DNA of 64,000 bases, from NCBI GenBank assembly GCA_964395095.1, contig CAYMZZ010000006.1, positions 186,001 through 250,000 on the forward strand. The letters are read 5' to 3'. The stretch is from CAYMZZ01 sp964395095. Its GTDB lineage: Bacteria > Bacteroidota > Bacteroidia > Chitinophagales > Chitinophagaceae. Positions 27,859 to 37,181 of the stretch are shown piece after piece; the stretch's first letter is position 1; every line of letters starts with the position of its first letter. Under the pieces are notes generated by a model. The model did no database searches. It saw only the letters and a list, made by a program, of their open reading frames with translations, and had not been told where the DNA came from. Position numbers and translations under genes: made by a program.

Positions 27859-30800
27859 TCAAGGGAGAAATTGTTGAAGCCACACAGGCGCCAGACCATT
27901 GCGTGCCAGCAACCATTGTTTTTGATTTCCTGCTTTTACCGATTGAATATGTCTGATTTCACCCGGCACTTGTATGCCGGATTGTAGCGGCTCCACCCAT
28001 TCCCATTTACCACGCCCCTTGTTGAGCAGGCAATGCCCAAAGGAAGCATCGAGACGGCCAAACTGTGGCGTCAGGTTAAAAAAGTTGCCACCCATCACCA
28101 GGTCAGGTAATTGATCCCCATCCAGGTCCTCGATTGCCGCTGCATGAACGGAAGATAACTGAACCATGGCGGGTAGCGCCACAATCTCAAAATCGCCATC
28201 TCCATTATTGTAGGCGACAATGGATTCGGCATGATAGAAAGATTTTTGCGCGGCACGATCCAATACATCGCGACCAAACAGTTCCTGTATGGATTTGGGC
28301 GCATAATCGCTATGTTTCAAATTGGCCTTTTTCAGCGATGGAAATTGATCAGTGATCTCCCTTTTCAGGAATACGGGCATATCTTTTCCGGCAATTTCCC
28401 GGGTCATAAACTGTTCGGCCGTACCATTCTCATCAAAGTCGAGCATCCATAGCCTTACGGGTTTATCGGGTGATGGTTGCAGGTAAAAATTCCGGCCAAT
28501 ATTACCCAGTACCAGGTCCATACGGCCGTCAGCATCCAGGTCCGCCGCTTCCACTGTTCTCCAGAACCCTTCCTTATTTTCAAAAGAGGGAATGTTCCAT
28601 TCCTGCGCTTTCCCATTGGAAAATCCAAAAATGCGCGGCTTCATCCAGTCGCCTACCAGTACGAGCTCCTTAGTATTGTCGCCCGAAACATCTGCCCATA
28701 TCGCGTCGGTTACCATACCGGGTTGCAAAAGTGCCTCGTTGTAACCGGACGTTACATCGCTAAAGCCCCCCTGCCCGTTGTTCTGAAATAGATAAGACCG
28801 CGGGGTTTGACCATAAGCATAGGGCAGGCTTCGTCCGCCCACAAATAGATCGAGATCGCCATCGCCGTCAAAATCATGCGCAATAGCCACAGCAATATTC
28901 GCGTCGTTATTAGGAAAGCTATTCGGTCTTATGCTGAAGTTTCCATTGCCATCGTTGAGGTAAAGCCGGTGTTGTAATCCACGGCTATTGGGTGGCACAT
29001 TATTGCCACCGGCGCCCAGAAACAGGTCCTGGTCGCCATCAGCATCCACGTCGAAAAAGCAGGCGGCTACATCTTCCAAATCAGCGTAGAGCCTGAAAAC
29101 TTCCTGGGGCGAAGAGCGCCATTGCCCGCCCGGTGCCTGTAGCCATAATTGTCCCTCCTGCCCCGCCGCAGCACCCAGGTACAGATCATCCAGTCCATCG
29201 CCATTCACATCTGCCACGGCCAGTGCCGGCCCCTCGCGGGATAGCATCAGCGGTAAATTTCTTTCATAATAAAAGTCCTCAAAATCATCTTCCTTATGTG
29301 CCAAAGCAGCAGTAAAGGGACGGGTTTGAAAAATGGGTTCAACCTGATCGGCTTTGCTCTGCGCATCCCTGGAGTCATCCTGTTTCAGGGTATGCATTTG
29401 ATCAACGGACGGATTGAACAATTTTGACTGCCTACCATCGGGCCAGGTGATCATCACCGAATCGATTTTCGCGTTCGATCCCAACCCGATGGTTTGCCGG
29501 TATTCCATGCTTGACTGAAAACCGCGGCTGGGCACCAGCTCGCGGTAGAGAATTTCCTGATTTCGATATACATGAATTTTACTGCCGATGGCAAACTGAT
29601 TCATGCCCCTACCCTGCAGCATAAAGCTGATATAGTGATGGCCGTTCTGCTCGCGTGCCCGGTTACGGTAGATGGAAGCTTCCTGATTTTCGTTATTCAC
29701 CACCAGATCCAGGTCGCCGTCATTATCCAGGTCGGCATAGGCCGCACCATTGGAATACGTGGGCGTGGTAAAGCCCCAGTTGTCGCCCACGTCATCAAAC
29801 CGAAGATCGCCCCTGTTTCGAAACATCTTATTCTTTAGTGGGGTGCGGGGGATATGTTTCAGCACTTCCTCCACATTTTCCTTTTTGCCTGTGAGTACCA
29901 TTTTCTGAATGATATCGTTGGCGAAGAATTCCATGAAGTCGAGATCAATCACATCCCGGTTCACACCATTGCAAACAAAAATATCGGAATACCCGTCGTT
30001 GTCGGCATCAAAGAACAGGGCCCCCCAGCTCCAGTCGGATGCGGAAACACCGGCATAGTCGGCTATCTCCAGAAATTTCCCGTTTCGATTGTTGAGAAAC
30101 AGGCAATTTTTTACAAACTGCCGATGCAACCCCACCCGCTCCTTGGTGCGGTAGAGGTCGATATTGTCAAATGCGCCCGTGGTTTTGAGGCGTGCATCAT
30201 CATCGGGCAGCATATCGGTGGTGAAGATATCAGGATAACCATCATTGTTGATATCGGCGATATCCGCTCCCATCGACGACATGCTGGCGTGCTCGGCCCA
30301 ATCTTCAAACTCATCGCGAAAGGTTCCATCGCGCTGGTTGATATACAGGTATTCTCTTTCGTAGGAATCGTTGGATACAAAAATATCCGGATAGCCGTCG
30401 TGATTGATATCGCCCACCGAAACGCCTAATCCAAAACTGATCAGGCTGCCATGGATACCCGCCTGATAAGTTACTTCGGTGAAGCGGCCATTATCATTCC
30501 GAAACAGGTGATCGCCACCGCCTTTCAGAAAATCCCCCACCTTCCATTCTTTTTCAGGAAGCGAGCGCAGGTTGGCATAATTGAGCTGGTTTACGGGAAT
30601 GGGGCTGTTGTTGATCATAAAGCAATCAAGGTCCCCATCGAGATCATAGTCAAAAAAAGAAACCTGGGTGGTGTAAGCGGAGATATCAAGTCCGTATTCG
30701 GCAGCCGACTCAGTAAAACTCAAATCCCGGTTATTAATATAAAGCTGGTTGCGGCGGTTCCCATTGCTCATATTCCCTGAGCTGGAGACATAGATATCGA

Positions 30801-31179
30801 GCCAGCCGTCGGCATTGATGTCGACGAAAACAACTCCGGTGTACCATTTGTCGTCGGGTCGGAAGCCGGCTTTTTCGCTGATATCTTCAAACTTAAAATC
30901 GCCTTTGTTGAGAAAGAGTTTGTTGCCACCGGTATTGGCGCTCAGGAACACATCGGGCAGGCCGTCGTTGTTAATATCGCCGGTGGCCACGCCTCCTCCA
31001 TTGTAGAAATTGCGGAACAGAAAGCTGTTATCGATCTGGCCGTCTTCTACCAGGTTGCTGAAGCGGATGCCGCTATCCTTTACCTCCTCAAACAGGGGAA
31101 GGGCTTTCTCCTTTTGGGTGCATGCTGTCAACAACAATAGCAGGCCAATCCATCCATATGAAGCAATCCTTTTTTTCAT
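27859..31179 (-). CDS. FG-GAP/VCBS-repeat ASPIC (UnbV) lipoprotein 1
   Basis: 1,106 residues; start ATG 31179 (the TTG 18 bases upstream is not needed). Lipobox ends at Cys20 (LLTAC). About thirteen Ca-binding loops are legible, including DINNDGLPD, DINADGWLD, DADNDGYSD, DLDNDGDLD, DFDGDGDLD and DLDADGRMD, consistent with two seven-bladed propellers flanking an ASPIC domain (about 530-600; RGFQSSMEYRQTIGLG, VMITWPDGRQS). It is first of three tandem paralogues and lies downstream of a SusCD pair, separated by a strong terminator. It may cooperate with that importer as a surface glycan- or protein-binding factor; this is inferred from position only. Confidence 0.87.
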   Translation of the reverse strand: MKKRIASYGWIGLLLLLTACTQKEKALPLFEEVKDSGIRFSNLVEDGQIDNSFLFRNFYNGGGVATGDINNDGLPDVFLSANTGGNKLFLNKGDFKFEDISEKAGFRPDDKWYTGVVFVDINADGWLDIYVSSSGNMSNGNRRNQLYINNRDLSFTESAAEYGLDISAYTTQVSFFDYDLDGDLDCFMINNSPIPVNQLNYANLRSLPEKEWKVGDFLKGGGDHLFRNDNGRFTEVTYQAGIHGSLISFGLGVSVGDINHDGYPDIFVSNDSYEREYLYINQRDGTFRDEFEDWAEHASMSSMGADIADINNDGYPDIFTTDMLPDDDARLKTTGAFDNIDLYRTKERVGLHRQFVKNCLFLNNRNGKFLEIADYAGVSASDWSWGALFFDADNDGYSDIFVCNGVNRDVIDLDFMEFFANDIIQKMVLTGKKENVEEVLKHIPRTPLKNKMFRNRGDLRFDDVGDNWGFTTPTYSNGAAYADLDNDGDLDLVVNNENQEASIYRNRAREQNGHHYISFMLQGRGMNQFAIGSKIHVYRNQEILYRELVPSRGFQSSMEYRQTIGLGSNAKIDSVMITWPDGRQSKLFNPSVDQMHTLKQDDSRDAQSKADQVEPIFQTRPFTAALAHKEDDFEDFYYERNLPLMLSREGPALAVADVNGDGLDDLYLGAAAGQEGQLWLQAPGGQWRSSPQEVFRLYADLEDVAACFFDVDADGDQDLFLGAGGNNVPPNSRGLQHRLYLNDGNGNFSIRPNSFPNNDANIAVAIAHDFDGDGDLDLFVGGRSLPYAYGQTPRSYLFQNNGQGGFSDVTSGYNEALLQPGMVTDAIWADVSGDNTKELVLVGDWMKPRIFGFSNGKAQEWNIPSFENKEGFWRTVEAADLDADGRMDLVLGNIGRNFYLQPSPDKPVRLWMLDFDENGTAEQFMTREIAGKDMPVFLKREITDQFPSLKKANLKHSDYAPKSIQELFGRDVLDRAAQKSFYHAESIVAYNNGDGDFEIVALPAMVQLSSVHAAAIEDLDGDQLPDLVMGGNFFNLTPQFGRLDASFGHCLLNKGRGKWEWVEPLQSGIQVPGEIRHIQSVKAGNQKQWLLARNGLAPVWLQQFLP

Positions 31180-31200
31180 AGTGTGGGGTGCTAACAAAAA

Positions 31201-31227
31201 TAAAGGCCATTTGCTAAATGGCCTTTA
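31201..31227 (-). terminator. Intrinsic terminator after SusD-1
   Basis: Perfect 12-bp stem with a 3-base loop (arms TAAAGGCCATTT and AAATGGCCTTTA). On the minus strand it is followed by a U-rich run (TTTTTGTTAG). It lies 32 bases beyond the SusD-1 stop and 21 bases before the FG-GAP-1 start, so it should reduce or end transcription from SusCD into the FG-GAP genes. Confidence 0.85.
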
Positions 31228-31259
31228 GAAAATACTCCTTTATGAGAAATCAAAACTGC

Positions 31260-32888
31260 CTAGTAGCCGGGATTTTGGGTCAGGTTGGGATTTGCCGCCA
31301 AAGCCTGGTTGGGAATGGGGAATACCAGGTTGCGCGGATCATTTACCTGTTTGTATTGCCAGTCGCTGAGGTACACGCCAAAACGGATCAGATCCGAGCG
31401 GCGGAAACCTTCCCAATACAGCTCACGTCCTCTTTCGGCCAGCAGCGTATTGGGATCATGGATATCCGAGGCATTAACCAGGGTCATAGTGGCCAGATCG
31501 GGGGCGCCGCGTGCGCTCCGAAGATCATTCACCATATCTCGTGCTTCATCGGTATCACCCGTGCGGTATAAAGCCTCCGCTACCATCAGGATCACATCCG
31601 CATAGCGGAAAATCATCAGGTCGTTGCCGGCAGGTCCTCCATAGTAACTATAGTCGGGCACATATTTCACCACGCGGATACCTGTCACTTCCAGGTTAGT
31701 GCCTGTTTCAATCATATTGGAAGCGATGGTCGGCTGATAGGCCAGTGGCGCACCATTTCTATCCGTAAGGGCCACTCCATTCTCGTTAAACTGCTGGTTG
31801 ACGAGGAAGCCGGGTCGAATACCGGAGGTTTGTGTGGATTGCAGATCACTCAGCACACGGCCACCGAGGCGGGGGTCAAAAGTAGTATCGCTGGGGCCAA
31901 AGGCGGTGGGGTTGCCGCTGGTATTAAAACTGCTGTAAAAATCGCTCACGGTAGCAAATCCATTCCAACCGGCGTTAGGATTATTGGGTGTGTAAGAATT
32001 GTAGTGAAGGGTCATATTCCAGCGGGCTTCCACCGGGCTATGGTTCACGTTTACGCCACCCGTATTGGGATATACGAAAACGCCTTCTTTGGAAGAGCCA
32101 TTGTCGTGGCGGAATGCATGGAAATAGTTTGAACCCAGCTCAAACTTGTTCGAGTTGATGATGGCATTACCCAGCGCAATTACCTGCTGCATATCTGAAG
32201 CGGCAAAACTGGGATTGGCCCGATTGATCAATGCGCCTTTTTGCAGATAGCATTTCATCAGCAGGAAGCGAACGGCTTCGGGGGTAGCTTTGGTTACCGG
32301 GTTGTTGGTGGGGATATCAGGCAACACTTCTTCCAACTCATCGATGATGAAGTTGATGCCTTCCTCGCCGGATTTCACTTCGGGGGCCAGCAGCAGATCC
32401 TCACCCGGCTGGCGGATGGGATATTGCCCATAGAGATCCAGCAGGTAATACAAAGCGATAGCACGAAGGAAGCGGGCCTCTGCAGCTTGCGAGGCTGAGG
32501 GATTAAATGCAAGCACATTGGTTGCGTCGAAATTGAGACGGTTCAGCGCGTTGAATACGTTCAGAATCTGGTTATGATCCGCATTCCAGTTATGGGCATG
32601 CAATACGCGCCATACTCCATTATCGTCCCAGTCACCACCGCGAGTGGGAACCAGCGATTCATCCGTTGTATTTTCCTGCAGGGAAAATATCAGGTCCTGC
32701 GAAGCAAAAGGGCCCGCCAGGTCGGCATAGGCCGCACCCAGCAACAGACCCACGCCCTGGGCACCCAATGCGGACGACACCTCATCGATCGTGAGGGTAC
32801 TGTTCAGCTTCTCATCCAGCTTGGTACACCCTGCCGAAAGCAGCAGAAGGCCCAGTGCGAATCCTTTTATTTTTTTCGTAGCAATCAT
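31260..32888 (-). CDS. SusD/RagB-family glycan-binding lipoprotein (SusD-1)
   Basis: 542 residues; lipobox ends at Cys21 (LLSAGC). Typical SusD features: TPR-like helices with EARFLRAIALYYLLDLYGQYP, and the C-terminal RGRELYWEGFRRSDLIRFG followed by FPIPNQALAANPNLTQNPGY. It should sit on the outer surface as the lid of the SusC partner, whose stop is 26 bases upstream. No glycoside hydrolase is fused or immediately adjacent, so the ligand is not predictable from context; the three FG-GAP/ASPIC lipoproteins follow after a terminator. Confidence 0.93.
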   Translation of the reverse strand: MIATKKIKGFALGLLLLSAGCTKLDEKLNSTLTIDEVSSALGAQGVGLLLGAAYADLAGPFASQDLIFSLQENTTDESLVPTRGGDWDDNGVWRVLHAHNWNADHNQILNVFNALNRLNFDATNVLAFNPSASQAAEARFLRAIALYYLLDLYGQYPIRQPGEDLLLAPEVKSGEEGINFIIDELEEVLPDIPTNNPVTKATPEAVRFLLMKCYLQKGALINRANPSFAASDMQQVIALGNAIINSNKFELGSNYFHAFRHDNGSSKEGVFVYPNTGGVNVNHSPVEARWNMTLHYNSYTPNNPNAGWNGFATVSDFYSSFNTSGNPTAFGPSDTTFDPRLGGRVLSDLQSTQTSGIRPGFLVNQQFNENGVALTDRNGAPLAYQPTIASNMIETGTNLEVTGIRVVKYVPDYSYYGGPAGNDLMIFRYADVILMVAEALYRTGDTDEARDMVNDLRSARGAPDLATMTLVNASDIHDPNTLLAERGRELYWEGFRRSDLIRFGVYLSDWQYKQVNDPRNLVFPIPNQALAANPNLTQNPGY

Positions 32889-32914
32889 ATGATAAGCTTT
32901 TTATTGTGGTCGAA

Positions 32915-35899
32915 TTAAAGTGAAAAATTCACACCCAGCGTAATCACTCTTGGCGTAGGATAGGGCACATACTCTATCGAACGGGAAGGGTAATTGTTGC
33001 TTGATTTGTCGATATTCACTTCGGGATCAAAACCTGTGAATTTGGTAAACACCAGAAGGTTGGTACCGGTGAGATAAACCGTCACATTGTTGATGTATTC
33101 ACCTACCCGACCCAGATCATAACGTACGGTCAGGTTACGGAGTTTAAAATAATCGCCTTTTTCCAAAAAGCGGGTGGATGCGCCTACACCGCTGGAAACG
33201 CCTTCGCCACTGGCTACCGCCGCCTTATCGGCATTACGTCCCTGCGCCAGGCCAGAAATGTTGGTGACAGATGTGGCTGTGTTGTTGTAGATAACATAGC
33301 CAAACGCGCCTCCCATATTGAGATCGAAAGTGAACTTCTTATAGCGGATAGAAGAGCTGAAACCGGCCAGGGAAGTGGGATTGGGGTTACCCGCAAAAGC
33401 AGGATCAGGTCCTATCTGCTGGTTGCCGCTACCATCAAAACCCAGGAATGGTTTCAGGTAGAATACATTCACGGTTTGGTTGTTGGCCAGCACCTGCGCC
33501 AATGTACCGCTTACACCCTGACCATTGATGGTACCGGTTTGCACCAACAGGGGTAGCCCGGTATTGGGGTCGGTGAAGTTTTTGATCTTATTCTTGTTGT
33601 AAGCGTAGTTCACATTCACATCCCAGGTAAGATTGGGCTTGCTCACCAAATTGGCGCCCAGGGCCACTTCAAATCCTGAGTTCACCAGGTTAGCATCCGG
33701 CAGGTTCACGAAAGAAACGGAATTAGGTGCCGGTTGAATGGCATTGGTTTGGAAAAGAATGTCCTTGGTATTGCGGTTATAATAATCAATTGAACCAAAA
33801 TAGCGTCCCTGTCCAAATGCGAAGTCCACACCAAAATTGACCTGTTGCGTGGTTTCCCATTTCAGGTTGGGGTTACCATTCACTACCTGGGGAGCATTGT
33901 TATAAGCATTCAGGCTAAACTGTTCCAACGAAGAGCCGGGAGGAAATTCCTGGTTACCGGTGAGGCCCCAGGATGCACGCAGCGAAAGGTCATTGAATCC
34001 GCTGCCGCTCAAAAAGTTTTCTTTGCTGAGCACCCACTTGGCACCAACGGCGGGGAAATAGCCATACTTGTTATTCTCGCCAAACTTGCTGGATCCATCA
34101 ACACGGAAAGTGGCCGTGAGCAGATAGCGATCCATGTAATTGAAGGTACCGCGTGTGAAATAGGACTGCAATTCTGCAGTGGGGTCTGCAAAACCAAATA
34201 CCGGGTCCTGGTTCAGCGCATTCTGCATTACGGTGGTGTAGCGAATGGGTATGCGATTGGTTTGGCTGAGGTTAGTATTGAACCCACTGGCCGTAACACC
34301 ATCGCCCGAGAAGTCGGTTTTGAAGTACTCATAGCCGGCCACCGCATTCAAGGTTAAATTGCTCGAAAGATTCGCATTGTAGCTAAGCGTATGGGTAAAA
34401 AGGCTTGACGTGAGATTGGCGTTTAACACACCAGCCTGACCCTGTCCGGAAAGACCGGGAAAGCCCTGCAACCAACCTTCGATACTCAACTGGCGGTTAC
34501 CTTTCTGGCTATTGATACCATAAAGGAATTTATACTCCAGGTTGTCGAGGATCTTGTAGCCCGCGGAAATATTGCCGAGGAAGAAATCAACGCTGCTCTC
34601 ATCCCAGAAGGCATCGTTAAAAGCGAGGGGATTACCTGAACCATTGGTTGGGAATACATAAAGACCATTACTACCCTTTAGCGGCTGGGTAGGGTTCCAG
34701 CTAAGGGCGGAGGAAATGATATTACCTGTGGAGCCCGCGGTATTGGATACACTGGTAAGGTCTTCGCTGAAATTACCCGCTATCAGTCCGAAATCGATGG
34801 AAAGACGACGGTCGAAGAATTTACCACCGCCATTAAAGGAAGCAATGTATTTGTCGAGAAAGGACTTTTTCATGAAACCCTGATTTCGCGAACCCAGGAA
34901 GGAAGCACGATAGCGGCCCGTTTCATTGCCACCGCTCAGGGAGATATTATAGTTCTGTGAGATATCGGAATTCGTGATCTCCTTCAGCGCGTCAACATCC
35001 CCGCCGCCATCCAGGCTGGTCGGAAGATTAAACTGGCGAAGGGCTGCGCGGTATTCACCGGCATCCATCACTTCAAATTTTTTCATATAGCCCGCAAAAG
35101 CGCTCCAGTTGGCGCCAACATCTACTTTCATGGGTCCGCCATTGGCTTTCTTGGTCGTGATCATGATTACGCCATTGGCGCCGCGGGAACCGTAGATGGC
35201 CGCGGAGGAGGCATCTTTCAGCACATCTACCTGCGCGATATCGGCAGGATTGATAAAGAGCAGAGGGTTGGCATTGGGCGTGGAACCAAAAGTATTGCCC
35301 AGGTTGGGCCGGGCTGTACGTCCATCGAGCGGTACTCCATCCACTACATAGAGCGGGTTGTTACTGCTGCGGATAGAGGAGCTACCGCGGATCTGCACGG
35401 TAGTAGCCACACCGGGCTGCCCACTGGTATTGGTCACTTCCAGGCCGGGTATTTTGTTCTGGAACAACTGGTCGGGTGAGTTAACCACACCCTGGTTAAA
35501 GTCTTTTGCTTTCAACGACACCACAGATCCTGTCAGATCTTTCTTTTTCGCAGAACCATAGCCAATGATCACCACCTCACTCAAACCTCCGGTTAGGGCT
35601 GTTAAAGCAACTTCCACAGTAATCTTGTTGGCAATGTCTACTTCCATGGTTTCGAATTCAACAGAAGTAATCACGAGGGTGTTCACGCCAGCCGGAACAG
35701 AGAGACGGAAATTACCTTCCGCATCGGTGGACGTACCTGTGGTCGAACCTTTGGGCTGTACGGAAGCGCCCACCACCGGCGTGCCGTCTTTGGAATCAGT
35801 AACCTTGCCGGTTACCACACGTTCCTGCGCAAATCCCTGTACGCAAAAACACAGGCAAACCTGAAACAAGATCACTTGCAGCAATCGTTTACTTGACAT
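32915..35899 (-). CDS. SusC/RagA-family TonB-dependent transporter (SusC-1)
   Basis: 994 residues; ATG 35899 chosen, since the frame's TTG two codons earlier is superfluous. Signal peptide to FAQ, then a carboxypeptidase-regulatory-like domain (VVTGKVTDSKDGTPVVGAS), TonB-box region (SEVVIIGYGSAKKKDLTGSV), plug domain with IRGSSSIRSSNNPLYVVDG, and a large beta-barrel ending GVNFSL. It forms an energised outer-membrane import channel with SusD-1. Divergent from lacI-2, whose upstream region holds a LacI operator 230 bases away. The ATTGCTTATGTC start context is shared with SusC-2. Confidence 0.94.
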   Translation of the reverse strand: MSSKRLLQVILFQVCLCFCVQGFAQERVVTGKVTDSKDGTPVVGASVQPKGSTTGTSTDAEGNFRLSVPAGVNTLVITSVEFETMEVDIANKITVEVALTALTGGLSEVVIIGYGSAKKKDLTGSVVSLKAKDFNQGVVNSPDQLFQNKIPGLEVTNTSGQPGVATTVQIRGSSSIRSSNNPLYVVDGVPLDGRTARPNLGNTFGSTPNANPLLFINPADIAQVDVLKDASSAAIYGSRGANGVIMITTKKANGGPMKVDVGANWSAFAGYMKKFEVMDAGEYRAALRQFNLPTSLDGGGDVDALKEITNSDISQNYNISLSGGNETGRYRASFLGSRNQGFMKKSFLDKYIASFNGGGKFFDRRLSIDFGLIAGNFSEDLTSVSNTAGSTGNIISSALSWNPTQPLKGSNGLYVFPTNGSGNPLAFNDAFWDESSVDFFLGNISAGYKILDNLEYKFLYGINSQKGNRQLSIEGWLQGFPGLSGQGQAGVLNANLTSSLFTHTLSYNANLSSNLTLNAVAGYEYFKTDFSGDGVTASGFNTNLSQTNRIPIRYTTVMQNALNQDPVFGFADPTAELQSYFTRGTFNYMDRYLLTATFRVDGSSKFGENNKYGYFPAVGAKWVLSKENFLSGSGFNDLSLRASWGLTGNQEFPPGSSLEQFSLNAYNNAPQVVNGNPNLKWETTQQVNFGVDFAFGQGRYFGSIDYYNRNTKDILFQTNAIQPAPNSVSFVNLPDANLVNSGFEVALGANLVSKPNLTWDVNVNYAYNKNKIKNFTDPNTGLPLLVQTGTINGQGVSGTLAQVLANNQTVNVFYLKPFLGFDGSGNQQIGPDPAFAGNPNPTSLAGFSSSIRYKKFTFDLNMGGAFGYVIYNNTATSVTNISGLAQGRNADKAAVASGEGVSSGVGASTRFLEKGDYFKLRNLTVRYDLGRVGEYINNVTVYLTGTNLLVFTKFTGFDPEVNIDKSSNNYPSRSIEYVPYPTPRVITLGVNFSL

Positions 35900-35943
35900 A
35901 AGCAATGGTTTAGGTTATGGATAGTTTCAGTTGTTGAAGCGTT

Positions 35944-36060
35944 GTTTGGTTTAAGGTTTAGAGTTGAAAGTTTAAATGAAGCGTTGATCCTCGATTCCTT
36001 GAACCTTTTCCTGATTTCTATTGACCAACCCCTAAACCCTAAACTTTAAACCTTAAACTC
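35944..36060. repeat. Intergenic inverted word-repeat (GTTTAAGGTTTA family)
   Basis: Left arm GTTTAAGGTTTAGAGTT-like words (about 35948-35975); right arm the reverse complement (TAAACTTTAAACCTTAAAC, about 36037-36058). A sister copy with the same words flanks 52310-52410 between ligA and the DUF2461 gene. Together with the palindrome at 36063-36089 it fills the susC-1/lacI-2 gap. Confidence 0.6.
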
Positions 36061-36062
36061 TC

Positions 36063-36089
36063 TATAAAGTTATTTTTCAGAACTTTATA
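36063..36089. promoter_or_regulatory. 9-bp palindrome in the divergent susC-1/lacI-2 region
   Basis: Arms TATAAAGTT and AACTTTATA separated by 9 bases. Located between the divergent SusC-1 and lacI-2 starts, 40 bases from the LacI operator. Could be a second regulator site or an mRNA hairpin. Confidence 0.4.
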
Positions 36090-36128
36090 AAAATCACCCG
36101 AAACGGCTCTTTAGGACTGAATCGTTTT

Positions 36129-36142
36129 CGCAAACGATTGCG
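36129..36142. promoter_or_regulatory. LacI-family operator upstream of lacI-2
   Basis: CGCAAACGATTGCG: 5-base arms CGCAA and TTGCG around ACGA, with the same 12-base core as the site before the sucrose module. It lies 34 bases before lacI-2 and 230 bases from divergent SusC-1, fitting autoregulation and possible control of the SusCD-1 locus. An overlapping inverted repeat (TCGTTT/AAACGA, 36122-36137) adds symmetry. Confidence 0.75.
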
Positions 36143-36176
36143 ATAATAATTTCGGGGGATAACTTTTAAAAAAAGA

Positions 36177-37181
36177 ATGGTCATGCCGGCGAAAACGACA
36201 TTAAAACAGATATCGGAGCAGCTAAAACTGAGTGTTTCAACTGTTTCCCGCGCATTGAAAGACCATCCGGATATAGCGGAAGAAACCAAGCGAAAAGTGC
36301 GCGAACTGGCCAATCAACTGGAATATGAACCCAATGCTTATGCCATTGGTCTGCGCACCAAGAATAGCAAAATTTTTGGGTTGATTGTACCCAGCATATC
36401 CAACTGGTTTTATGAAAGTGTGATTGCGGCCGCAGAAAAAATTGCGCGCGAAAATGGCTACTCGCTGATGATTCTGCAGTCGGGCAACGACCCGGCCATC
36501 GAAGCCGAAAACCTGCGGCTTTGCCGGCTCAACCGGGTGGCAGGTGTATTGATTTCGGTAGTGCCCGGATCTGTGGAAGAGCCCTTCCGCAAGCTGGAAG
36601 AAGCCGAAATCCCTATTGTTTTTCTCGACAAGGTACCCGAAGCTGATCAATACAATAAGGTTTGTATGGATGATGAAGCTGCCGCCCGTATGGCGGCGGA
36701 GCATTTATTGGAAAAAGGACGGCTAAATGTGCTGGGCCTCTTTGGTAATCCGCAAATGTCCATCACCCGCAAACGAAAGCAGGCATTTACCAGTGTATTG
36801 CAGAAAGCGGGTATAGTAGTTCACTTGTACGATTGCCTGGATACTATTGAAGCCAGGAAAATAACTGAAGAGCTGTACAAAAGCCGGGGTTTTGATACCG
36901 TTTTTGCCATGAGTGATGAACTTCTGATGGGAGCAATGTCGGCCCTGCAGGAACTGCAGCTCAGCATACCCGGTCAGGTATCCGTCATCGCCATCAGCAA
37001 CGGATTTCTTCCGGCATTGTACAACCCCGTTATTACTTATGTGGAAACCAGCGGCGCCGCCCTGGGCGAGCTGGCCACAAACCGGTTGATCGATTACCTG
37101 AATGGCAAAACATTTACCCGATCACTGCTGGTGCCGGTGAGGCTGGTGGAAGGGAAAAGCGTGGAAGGGTTGAAGGGTTGA
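36177..37181 (+). CDS. LacI-family transcriptional regulator (lacI-2)
   Basis: 334 residues. Helix-turn-helix TLKQISEQLKLSVSTVSRA, hinge KDHPDIAEETKRKVREL, then the sugar-binding domain (IFGLIVPSISNWFYESVI to VTYVETSGAALGELA). Very similar throughout to lacI-1, so a paralogue with the same operator class. Divergent from SusC-1/SusD-1 and convergent with SusF. The start could be ATG 36177 or 36183. The 3' end, GLKG followed by the stop, merges into a run of GTTGAATC-type repeats, so the last residues may be repeat-derived. Confidence 0.93.
   Translation: MVMPAKTTLKQISEQLKLSVSTVSRALKDHPDIAEETKRKVRELANQLEYEPNAYAIGLRTKNSKIFGLIVPSISNWFYESVIAAAEKIARENGYSLMILQSGNDPAIEAENLRLCRLNRVAGVLISVVPGSVEEPFRKLEEAEIPIVFLDKVPEADQYNKVCMDDEAAARMAAEHLLEKGRLNVLGLFGNPQMSITRKRKQAFTSVLQKAGIVVHLYDCLDTIEARKITEELYKSRGFDTVFAMSDELLMGAMSALQELQLSIPGQVSVIAISNGFLPALYNPVITYVETSGAALGELATNRLIDYLNGKTFTRSLLVPVRLVEGKSVEGLKG

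Noticed and set aside
21092..31179. FG-GAP trio as one gene broken by frameshifts
   Set aside because: Each has its own start, lipoprotein signal, ASPIC domain and C-terminus, so they are separate complete paralogues.
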